Below, piece by piece: positions 33,798 to 42,500 of a stretch of 57,118 bases of DNA. The stretch comes from Ignavibacteria bacterium (GTDB taxonomy: Bacteria; Bacteroidota; Ignavibacteria; Kapaibacteriales; UBA2268): positions 1 to 57,118 of the forward strand of contig JAERMQ010000016.1 in the NCBI GenBank assembly GCA_016844745.1, written 5' to 3'. How positions within the stretch are numbered: the stretch's first letter is position 1; the number at the start of each line of letters is the position of its first letter. The notes below the pieces were generated by a model that made no database searches, was not told the origin of the DNA, and was given only the letters and a program-made list of their open reading frames with translations. The position numbers and the translations under genes were made by a program.

Positions 33798-34679
33798 ATG
33801 AAAACTAAGAATTTGAAGAAAAAAATAAATTGGGAAAATGATAATGAAGTTCATTTTCTAATTGGAAAATTTTCAAATTTTCAAATTACTAACATTCTAT
33901 TCACTTTTTTATTCCTTTTTGTTTCAAGCCTTTTCTTTTTTACGGGATGCCAAAGTCGTAAAACAGTTACAATAGCACTATCAAAAGGCCATGGCTCTGA
34001 AAATTATAAATTCTATTATTCCTGGCTAAAAAATGCCGACCCTAATATTGATATAATCGACCTTTATACGATGAAAATAAACGAAGCATTAAACGTATTG
34101 GATAATTGCGATGGGATTATATTTACCGGCGGTCCTGACGTTCACCCTATTAAATATGGCAAACCTGAAGACTCCTCCCGCTGCGAGATTGATATTAAAA
34201 GGGACAATTTTGAATTTCAATTAATAAATAAAGCAAGGAAACTGGAAATTCCGATTTTCGGAGTTTGCCGCGGTCAACAAATATTGAATATAGCTTTCGG
34301 TGGTAATTTAATCGTCGATATTCCATCGGATTTTTCTAAACAAGTTATTCATCGCTCCGACAAAGGATTTGATTGTTTTCATGATGTAACTATTGATACT
34401 AATTCACTGATTTATCGGATTACAAAAGTTCGAAAAGGCAAAGTTAATAGTTTTCATCATCAGGCTGTAGGCAGGGTTGCAGATGCTTTCAATGTTGCGG
34501 GAAGAACCGATGATAACCTTATTGAGGCATTGGAATTAAAATCAGGTACCGAACTTCAATCAATATTTTCAGTCCAGTGGCATCCTGAAAGATTGGATAC
34601 TGTTAATCCACTATCTTTACCTTTGGCGAGATATTTTATCGGTGAAGCTATTAAAAAAAGAAAAATAGCAATGAAATAA
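33798..34679 (+). CDS. Peptidase C26 / gamma-glutamyl-gamma-aminobutyrate hydrolase-like lipoprotein
   Basis: A 293-residue class I glutamine amidotransferase-like protein of the C26 family. The catalytic triad is visible: Cys in FGVCRGQQILN, and His and Glu in VQWHPERLD; a GGPDVHP motif precedes them. Known members hydrolyse gamma-glutamyl bonds, for example in putrescine catabolism. The N-terminus has an unusually long polar stretch of about 30 residues before a hydrophobic segment ending FFFTGCQS, a likely lipobox. The start codon and this extension are formed by ATTTGAAAATG and TTTTCAAATT-type repeats, so the true start is uncertain. It is preceded by lpxK and followed by a family A array. 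Confidence 0.8.
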   Translation: MKTKNLKKKINWENDNEVHFLIGKFSNFQITNILFTFLFLFVSSLFFFTGCQSRKTVTIALSKGHGSENYKFYYSWLKNADPNIDIIDLYTMKINEALNVLDNCDGIIFTGGPDVHPIKYGKPEDSSRCEIDIKRDNFEFQLINKARKLEIPIFGVCRGQQILNIAFGGNLIVDIPSDFSKQVIHRSDKGFDCFHDVTIDTNSLIYRITKVRKGKVNSFHHQAVGRVADAFNVAGRTDDNLIEALELKSGTELQSIFSVQWHPERLDTVNPLSLPLARYFIGEAIKKRKIAMK

Positions 34680-34682
34680 AAA

Positions 34683-34768
34683 TTAATGGTCAATGGTTAA
34701 TGGTTAATGGTTAATGGTTAATGGTCAATGGTCAATGGTCAATGGTTAATGGTCAATGGTTAATGGTC
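34683..34768. repeat. Family A 7-bp array, TTAATGG/TCAATGG orientation
   Basis: About 12 tandem 7-bp units beginning directly after the C26 stop codon. Units vary between TTAATGG and TCAATGG. It faces the opposite-orientation array at 34887-34954, so the two can pair as an inverted repeat. Confidence 0.95.
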
Positions 34769-34886
34769 ATTTACCATTTCCAAAAAAAAATTAAATTTGT
34801 AACTAAAATTATTCTAATGTGTTATTGTTTTATAATTGAAATAAATTAAGTTATGAATTATATAATTATAATTAATGTTCGTTACT

Positions 34887-34954
34887 CATTGACAATTAAC
34901 CATTAACAATTAACCATTAACAATTGACCATTGACCATTAACCATTGACCATTA
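34887..34954. repeat. Family A 7-bp array, TTAACCA/TTGACCA orientation
   Basis: About 10 units of the complementary orientation, ending 3 bp before the M23 peptidase ATG. The array therefore forms the 5' untranslated region of that gene. Confidence 0.95.
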
Positions 34955-34957
34955 AAA

Positions 34958-35644
34958 ATGATGAGAAGTTTGAAAAAAGAAAATATTGACTATCACGGAG
35001 GTAGTACCGGCGAGAATGATATTTCCTCAGCATATTCACCGGTCATTAAATTGTATAGTAAAACTGAAAAAAATATAGAATCCAAAATTTTTCATTGGCC
35101 CGTCCCTGAAAGTTATTCCAAATTTTACCCAAAACCGGGTGAACCGGGAGCTTTCTGGGAAGACCGTGAAGACAGGTTTCATTGCGGTATTGATATTTAT
35201 GCCGCTCAGGGCGCAAGCGTAATAGCAATTGAATCGGGTAAGGTTATCGATATCGGAGTATTTACTTCCCCTCAGCAAAATGAATACTGGAATATCACCT
35301 ATTATGTTATTATTAAAACCTCATCGAATATTAATTATAAATATGCCGAACTTGAAGACCTCACTTTAAGGATCGGTGATTATGTCGATTGTGGTCAGGA
35401 ATTAGGGCATCTCGGACTTGTAATTAACAGGGACAAAGTCAAAGTCAATGTTCCAATGTACATACGGGAAATATTAGGTAGCCTTAATCTCTCAATGTTA
35501 CATCTCGAACTTTACAAAGCACCCATCACGGAAGTCCGTCCTTATTCCGGAGGTAACTTCTTTGGTAAGGAAAAGCCGGAATCCCTTCTCAATCCGCTTG
35601 CATACTTGCCTGAAATGAAAAAAGGGGATAAAATAATTGTTTAA
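34958..35644 (+). CDS. M23-family metallopeptidase without signal peptide
   Basis: A 228-residue protein with a LytM-type domain. RFHCGIDIYAAQGASVIAIE supplies the HxxxD zinc ligands, and HLGLV plus MLHLELY supplies the third-ligand region (the usual HxH appears as LHLE). It probably targets peptidoglycan cross-links. No signal peptide or membrane helix is visible, and the first 50 residues are polar. The ATG follows a family A array immediately, so the true N-terminus may have been lost to repeat expansion. Stop codon is in a TTAATGGTTAATTC repeat. Confidence 0.8.
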   Translation: MMRSLKKENIDYHGGSTGENDISSAYSPVIKLYSKTEKNIESKIFHWPVPESYSKFYPKPGEPGAFWEDREDRFHCGIDIYAAQGASVIAIESGKVIDIGVFTSPQQNEYWNITYYVIIKTSSNINYKYAELEDLTLRIGDYVDCGQELGHLGLVINRDKVKVNVPMYIREILGSLNLSMLHLELYKAPITEVRPYSGGNFFGKEKPESLLNPLAYLPEMKKGDKIIV

Positions 35645-35809
35645 TGGTTAATTCTTAATTCTTAATTCTATAATTTTAAATATCATCCTATAATCCTTTA
35701 ATCATATAAATTTTATTTCAGACATTCCTAATTTCAAAATTTTTATAGTTAAATTAATAAAAAATCATTAATTTACAATTTCAATGTAATCAAAAATTGG
35801 AATTGTTTT

Positions 35810-36415
35810 TTGAAACATGCTACTAATATTACCTGGCATCAAAGTAAGGTAAATCTCGAAGATATTGAAAGAAAAAACGGTCATAAAGGCTGTGTCGTAT
35901 GGTTAACAGGATTGAGCGGCTCCGGTAAATCGACAATTGCTGTTGAATTAGAAAAGCAGTTATTTGCATTTGGATGCCATACCTTCATTTTGGATGGAGA
36001 TAATATTCGGCATGGCTTGAATAATAATTTGGGATTCTCACCCGTTGACAGAGAAGAGAATATCCGCCGGATTGGGGAAGTTGCCAAACTATTCAGGGCT
36101 GGCGGATTTATTGTGATTACAGCATTCATTTCCCCCTACAAAAAAGACAGATTGGCGGCTCGCGAATTAATCGACGAAGGACATTTCATTGAAGTATATG
36201 TCCGATGCAGCCTTGATGAATGTGAAAATCGCGACCCAAAGGGATTATACAAGAAAGCAAAAGCAGGATTAATCCCTGATTTTACAGGTATTTCTGCACC
36301 TTATGAAGAGCCTGATAATTGCGAACTCGTTGTGGATACTGAACAGTTGAGTGTCTTAGAATCAACACAATTAATAATAAAAGAACTTTATAATAAGGGA
36401 ATCATTGACCATTAA
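35810..36415 (+). CDS. cysC: Adenylylsulfate kinase (APS kinase)
   Basis: A 201-residue cytoplasmic kinase that phosphorylates APS to PAPS. It has the NITWH start, P-loop GLSGSGKST (34-42), LDGDNIRHGLNNNLGFS (substrate region) and FISPYKKDR. The frame opens with TTG; no ATG is available upstream, and the family normally begins at this point. The final residues IIDH and the TAA stop lie in the family A array that follows. It precedes the ATP sulfurylase fusion gene, so the two likely form a sulfate-activation operon (Sat makes APS, CysC makes PAPS). Confidence 0.93.
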   Translation: MKHATNITWHQSKVNLEDIERKNGHKGCVVWLTGLSGSGKSTIAVELEKQLFAFGCHTFILDGDNIRHGLNNNLGFSPVDREENIRRIGEVAKLFRAGGFIVITAFISPYKKDRLAARELIDEGHFIEVYVRCSLDECENRDPKGLYKKAKAGLIPDFTGISAPYEEPDNCELVVDTEQLSVLESTQLIIKELYNKGIIDH

Positions 36416-36555
36416 CCATTGACCATTAATCATTGACCATTAACCATTGACCATTAACCATTAACAATTGACCATTAACAATTGACCATTGACCATTGAC
36501 CATTAACCATTGACCATTAACCATTAACCATTGACCATTAATCATTGACCATTAG
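36403..36555. repeat. Family A 7-bp array filling an intergenic space
   Basis: About 21 units of TTGACCA/TTAACCA type. It begins inside the last codons of cysC and ends 6 bp before the ATG of the fusion gene, so the whole intergenic region is repeat. The unit contains TGA and TAA words, and because its length is not a multiple of three every frame meets a stop. Confidence 0.97.
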
Positions 36556-36561
36556 AAAAAC

Positions 36562-38724
36562 ATGTCTATAAAGATAATAGCAACCGTTGGACCCAGTTCA
36601 TTCGATGAAAATACAATTTCATTAATGGACAAAGCAGGGGTCGATATTTTTCGAATAAATCTCTCTCATACCGAATTAAATGATTTGCCCGATAAAATTA
36701 GTTGTCTGAAGAAATGGACTACCAAACCAATTGGTATTGATACTGAAGGTGCGCAGATTCGTACCCTGAAATTACAAGATTCCAACATGAACATAATTAA
36801 TGGTTCCTTAGTTAGATTAGTAAATGCTGCTACAAATATTCCTCCCGGCTCAATTCCGGTTGAACAAAGTTTGTTCGAAAGTGACATTCAAAAAGGTACA
36901 ATAATACGGATAGATTTCAATGCTGTTATACTCCAGGTATTGGAAGTCAGTAATGATATCATCCTGACAAAAGCTATTAACGGAGGAATTGTAGGTAATA
37001 ATAAAGGTATTGCAATCGACCCGGAAATTCGTTTAGATCCTTTTACGAAAAAGGATTTGGAAGCTTTCAGGATTATCTCTAAATTCGGACTCCAGAATAT
37101 CTTCTTTTCCTTTTGTTCCAATAGTGAATCTGTTAAGCAGCTTAGACATTTTTTCGACTATAAATTGGAAGTGGTTGGAAAAATTGAGAATATTAGCGGG
37201 CTTACAAATCTCGGTACAATCTTGCCTGAATGCGATTCTGTTTTAATTGACCGTGGCGATTTATCAAGGGAAGTGGCAATAGAAAAAATTCCATTAGCCC
37301 AAAAATACATTATCAATACTGCCAAAAAATTCCATAAGCCCGTCTATGTTGCTACTAATTTAATGGAATCAATGCTTCATAATATATTCCCGACAAGGGC
37401 TGAGATTCACGATATAATCCAAACAATCGACGATGGCGCCCAGGGATTGGTTCTTGCCGCAGAAACCGCTATCGGCAAAAATCCCGTCAATTGTGTCAGG
37501 ATACTTAATAAAATAATCGGTGAAGTAAAAAATGTACATCTACGCCAGGATATGCCCTATCTTCTATCCTTGCCTGAAGCCGGTATTACACCACCACACG
37601 GCGGAAAGTTGATTGAACAAAATTATAAAACAACCGAACTACCTGCCCTTGAATCCCTGCCTGTCATGGAAGTAAGTAGTGAAATCTTTTCCGATTGTAT
37701 TCAAATTGCAATAGGCACATATTCCCCAGTTACAGGATTCTTTAACAAGTCGGAATTGAATTCGGTGTTAAGTAAATACCAATTACAATCCGGTACTACC
37801 TGGACATTACCAATTATATTCCAGATTCCTAATTTAGAATCAATTCCCAAATCGGATTGGATTACCCTTAAAAACCGTGACAACGGCTCACAATGCGTTT
37901 ATAAAATTGAGAAAATCGAAGAATTAAAGAATATGACCACCATTGCTAAGAAATGGTTTGGTACCGATGATTCGAAGCATCCGGGCGTCAATAAATTTCT
38001 TAACTCGGGCAATTATATAGTTTCAGGCAGACCATATTTATTTTCTCAAAATTACCAATCCAATGGTTATGATTTGGCTCCAAGGCAAATCCGCAAAATA
38101 TTGAATGATTTGAACTGGACTAATATGGTAGGATTCCATACTCGGAACATCCCACATTTAGGTCATGAATTCATCCAGAAGAAAGCACTCAAACAAATAA
38201 ATGCCGATGCCATATTTATATCACCAATAACAGGTATTAAAAAGAAGGGTGATTTCAGCACACACACTGTAATCCAGGCTTATGAGACATTAATTGGCAT
38301 AGGAGTATATGAACCTTTCAAGGCAATTATTTGCTCATTCAATACTTATGCCAGGTATTCAGGACCAAGGGAAGCAGTATTCACTGCGATTTGCAGAAAG
38401 AACTTCGGATGTAATTACTTCATAGTAGGGCGCGACCATACCGGAGTTGGGGATTATTATCCTACTGATGCCTCAATAAAACTTATTGAATCCCTGGATT
38501 TAGGTATCAACGTCATTACCTTCGACAAGGTATATTATTGCAAAAAATGCGGTGTAACGGACAATTGCAACCATAGCGATGGAGATAAAATTAACATATC
38601 GGGAAATATTGTTCGTGACAGGCTAAAAAATGGTCTCGAAATACCGGAATACCTTTTGAGAAGAGAGATTTCATCCTTAGTCCGGGATTTAATTACTCAA
38701 AATCCGGAGACGGTGTTTGTATAG
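36562..38724 (+). CDS. Fusion of pyruvate-kinase-like catalytic domain and ATP sulfurylase
   Basis: A 720-residue protein with two complete-looking parts in one frame. Residues 1-335 match the A and B domains of pyruvate kinase: KIIATVGPSS, IFRINLSHT (Arg31, Asn33, Ser35), IDTEGAQIRT (Asp60, Thr61), GKIEN (Lys207, Glu209), IDRGDLS (Asp233) and VATNLMESM (Thr265), then PTRAEIHD. The allosteric C domain is missing. DTKGPE of normal enzymes is DTEGAQ here, so the residue linked to potassium dependence (Glu/Lys) is Gln65. Residues 343-720 are ATP sulfurylase: PPHGGKLI start, GFHTRNIPHLGHEF (523-536; normally QTRNPLHRAHE), GRDHTGVGDYYP (623-634) and a zinc-site-like CKKC...CNH (660-671). ATP sulfurylase makes APS from ATP and sulfate. 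The kinase domain may supply ATP from PEP or sense it. It follows cysC, with a family A array between. Confidence 0.9.
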   Translation: MSIKIIATVGPSSFDENTISLMDKAGVDIFRINLSHTELNDLPDKISCLKKWTTKPIGIDTEGAQIRTLKLQDSNMNIINGSLVRLVNAATNIPPGSIPVEQSLFESDIQKGTIIRIDFNAVILQVLEVSNDIILTKAINGGIVGNNKGIAIDPEIRLDPFTKKDLEAFRIISKFGLQNIFFSFCSNSESVKQLRHFFDYKLEVVGKIENISGLTNLGTILPECDSVLIDRGDLSREVAIEKIPLAQKYIINTAKKFHKPVYVATNLMESMLHNIFPTRAEIHDIIQTIDDGAQGLVLAAETAIGKNPVNCVRILNKIIGEVKNVHLRQDMPYLLSLPEAGITPPHGGKLIEQNYKTTELPALESLPVMEVSSEIFSDCIQIAIGTYSPVTGFFNKSELNSVLSKYQLQSGTTWTLPIIFQIPNLESIPKSDWITLKNRDNGSQCVYKIEKIEELKNMTTIAKKWFGTDDSKHPGVNKFLNSGNYIVSGRPYLFSQNYQSNGYDLAPRQIRKILNDLNWTNMVGFHTRNIPHLGHEFIQKKALKQINADAIFISPITGIKKKGDFSTHTVIQAYETLIGIGVYEPFKAIICSFNTYARYSGPREAVFTAICRKNFGCNYFIVGRDHTGVGDYYPTDASIKLIESLDLGINVITFDKVYYCKKCGVTDNCNHSDGDKINISGNIVRDRLKNGLEIPEYLLRREISSLVRDLITQNPETVFV

Positions 38725-38800
38725 GGAAAATAGAAATTCCCCAAAAAAAAAGGAATGAGGGATGAACATAATATTAATAATCAATATAAGTTTTATTTAT

Positions 38801-38908
38801 GGGGGGTTCTAAAAATTGTCATTCTGAGCGTAGCGAAGAATCCAGTTCTCTTTAAAATCAATAAGATAGATTCTTCGCTACGCTCAGAATGACAATTTTT
38901 TGCCCCCC
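38801..38908. repeat. Family B palindromic element, copy 5
   Basis: Arms GGGGGGTTCTAAAAATTGTC and complement (ending GCCCCCC) surround inner arms GTCATTCTGAGCGTAGCGAA and complement. It lies 76 bp after the fusion gene and may terminate its transcript. The outer arms differ from the other copies. Confidence 0.9.
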
Positions 38909-39422
38909 TTATGCTTATTAACCAGCTCCCAAACTATTTCTCAGTAATTGTTCACCGAAAAACCCACGATTTATATAAAAAAATAAGTGATTTATCTTTG
39001 TATAAAAATATTTTAGTATAAATTAAAAATAATTATTGGAAATCATAATAATATTTGATATATTAAATTTTTAGATTAATTCTTAATATTTCTTTTAAAT
39101 ATGATAAATTAAAAATAATATAATACTACCGGTTCAGGGAATATTTAAAAGTAAAATTCCTAAACAATACTAAAACCTGTATTCAAGCATTAATGAACCG
39201 GCAAATAATTTAAAGGCTTAATAAATATAAAGACCAGTTTTACACAGATGAGAGATTCGAGAAACAAATACTTCAGAACATTACTTACCGTAATTCTTCA
39301 GCATGTGAACGAAATTAATTCACTATATATCACAAACGAATAAACCAAGTCCGGCAAATGGTACTAACCATTTTCGGGTTAAAAGCATATAGATTCCGGG
39401 GACATTAATAAATAGAATTATT

Positions 39423-39442
39423 GGATAGAGAAATTTCTATCC
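39423..39442. repeat. Small hairpin upstream of the giant gene
   Basis: GGATAGA and TCTATCC form a 7-bp stem with a 6-base loop, 140 bp upstream of the start codon. It may be a chance hairpin or a leader element. Confidence 0.5.
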
Positions 39443-39583
39443 TACGATAGCAAGATATTTGAAACATTTAAAATTGAAATAATTTTTATGCATTATTTTT
39501 TAGTCTATATATTATCATATTCTATAAATAGAACAAAATACTTCTATTAATAAATTTAATTATATAAATATTATGGGGTTGAT

Positions 39584-42500
39584 ATGAAAAGTTTCTACAA
39601 AATCGCATTCACAGTCCTTATGATTCTTTTCTCTGCTGATATAATCAAAGCAGATTGGGCTGGGTATTCATTCTCGCAATCCTCCGGCAGCTATTCGCCA
39701 ATAACGGGTACTTCATCAACTCTTGGTACGGAAAACAACACTGATAATATCTTCAGTGTCAATTTAGGATTTGTTTTCTATTTCGGTACTCAGCGGTGGA
39801 CAAGTATTAATATCTATACAGATGGATATATCTCCTCCTATTATACCACTCCTGTAACTTATACACCCATAAGTAATTCAAACTTAAATTACGCTATTTC
39901 TCCATTAGGTAGAAATCTGCAGGGTCAGACCGGCTCCGAGATGCGATATCAAACTTCGGGTTCTGCGCCGAATCGCGTTTTTACCGTTCAATGGAGTAAT
40001 TACCGCAGCAATGGTGAAACCGGTGATAGTTACAACTTCCAAATCAATCTATACGAAACCTCTAATAAAATAGAATTTGTTTATGGAAATTTCACACAAG
40101 GGTCATCTACTCTAACAACAGAGGTTGGCATAAAATACCTCGTTAACACCTTTTCCAATAGAAAAGCCATTAGTGGAATATCGCCCTGGAGCCAATCCAT
40201 CAATGGTACTGCATCGAATGACTACTGCCAATTAATGCAGGATTTTATTCCTCCATCGGGATTGATTTATACATGGACACCTATATTCAATGATGCACAA
40301 GCCGGTTTACCTCCTTTGGAAGGTATGACTGACTGGGGTGATTTCGATAACGACGGTGACCTCGATTTAGCAGTCTGCGGATATAATGATGTTACCTATT
40401 CTCCTTTTACTGCTGTCTTCCGAAATACAAGCGGCTCATTCACTAATATTAACGCAAATTTTGTCAATGTACAAAGCGGGTCTATTGTGTGGGGGGATTA
40501 CGATAACGATGGCGACCTCGACCTTGCTGTATCTGGACAAGATTACAATGGCAATTTAACAACCAAAATTTATAATAATAATAGTGGAACATTTATAGAT
40601 ATCAATGCTAATTTACCCGGAGTGTCATATTCTGCTCTTGCCTGGGCTGATTTCGACAATGACGGCGCTCTTGACCTGGTTATATCGGGTTCCTCAAATA
40701 CCGGATATATTTCTCAAATATTTAGAAACTTCGGTGGGACTTTTGTTAATATTAACGCCGGATTAAGCGGTGTATATTATTCATCTGTAGCACCTGGTGA
40801 CTATAATAACGATGGTTTCACCGACCTTCTTATATCAGGGTATAACTCTTCAGGGAATTATATAACACAATTATACCGAAATACCGGTGATGGGAGTTTC
40901 ACATTATTATCCAATACAGGGATAGCAGCATTTTATAGGGGTTCTGCTGCCTGGGGTGATTTCGATAGCGATGGAGACCTTGACCTTCTAATCAACGGAT
41001 ATGGTTATTCACCATACTATTTAACATACATTTATCGAAACGATAACGGTGTTTTCACAAATATTAATGCTCCTACTACCGGTTTATATTACGGCACATC
41101 ATCATGGGGCGATTATGATAACGACGGCGACCTCGACGCTCTCGTTAACGGATACGGCTCTTCCGGCTATCAAACCTACATTTATAAAAATAACAGCGGA
41201 ACATTTTCCAATATTTATCCTCCGATTTTAGGAACTTATTACGGTAATTCCGGATTTGCAGATTTCGACGGCGACGGAGACTTGGATGTTTCAATATGCG
41301 GATATTCAAATACAGGGTATAATGTTAATTCCCTTTATAAAAATACATTTTCACAAGTTCATCAGAATGCCGCTCCCAGCGCACCTTCTTCCCTATCCCT
41401 TAATGCATCGGTATCGGGCAACTCTGCTACTTTGACATGGGGCAACGGCAATGATTCGGAGTCACCTCAAACTGGTTTGTCGTATATTGTGTATGCCGGC
41501 ACTACTCAGGGAGGTACGGATATTTTATCTCCACACGCATCGACTCAGAACGGAACTCGGAGACTTGCAGCTTTGGGCATTATAAATGGCTCCAGAACGA
41601 GAATCCTTAATTCCCTTCCCGCCGGAACAATATACTGGGGTGTGCAGTCAATAGATAATGGTTTCGTAGGCTCAACCTTTGCTACGAGCACATTCATTAT
41701 CCAAACTCCCACAGTAATATTACTCCAACCGACAAATATTACTATGACCTCAGCCCGACTGAATGGGAGCGTTAATCCGGTTGGGACATCAACTACATTC
41801 TCTTTCGAGTATGGTACCTCGAATACTTTAGGCTCCACAACTCAGCCGGAAGTATCTTCTAATTCAGGTACAGTTTCAGCTTATGCGAATATATCGTTAT
41901 TAAAGCCCGGTACAACCTACTATTACCGATTGGTCGCAACAAATGCAGCCGGGACAAGTCGAAGTTCGGTTATGTCATTCATTACTTTAAATCAATTTTC
42001 CGAATCTGCATTTTTAAACGGTGGTGAATACGGTAGTGTTGAATGGGGAGATTTTGATGCTGACGGAGATTTGGACTTGCTTGTAATTGGTAATTATGGA
42101 GCGTATATTTATCAAAACAACAGCGGTACTTTTTCCGATTATAATGCTAATTTACCCGGATTATATCAGGGTAAGGGTGTTTGGGGAGATTACGACAACG
42201 ATGGCGACCTGGATGCGCTAATTTGCGGTTCATATAATAATCTCCCTATCACAAGGCTATATCAGAATAATAGCGGTACTTTTACGAATGTTCAACTTCC
42301 CTTTGCAGGAGTTTTAACGGGATTTGCACTTTTCATCGATTATGACAACGATGGATTGAAGGATGTTTTGGTCTCAGGGAATTTATCGGGTAATACACCA
42401 ACAACTAAACTCTACAAAAATTATGGCAATAATAATTTCTCCGAGGTTTTGACAAATCTACCGGCCCTTTCCTATTCAAGCGGAGCATTTGGAGATTATA

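Larger units (their letters stand above)
38725..39583. other. 859-bp intergenic region before the giant gene
   Basis: Holds one family B palindrome (38801-38908) and then about 670 bp of AT-rich DNA without an open frame of note. A small hairpin is at 39423-39442. A plus-strand TATCTTTG word (38993-39000) fits the TAnnTTTG promoter box but is nearly 600 bp before the start codon. The region could carry a long leader or an undetected regulatory RNA. Confidence 0.5.

Noticed and set aside
36403..36555. Possible CRISPR array
   Set aside because: The units are 7 bp with no unique spacers and no cas genes are nearby; it is a minisatellite.
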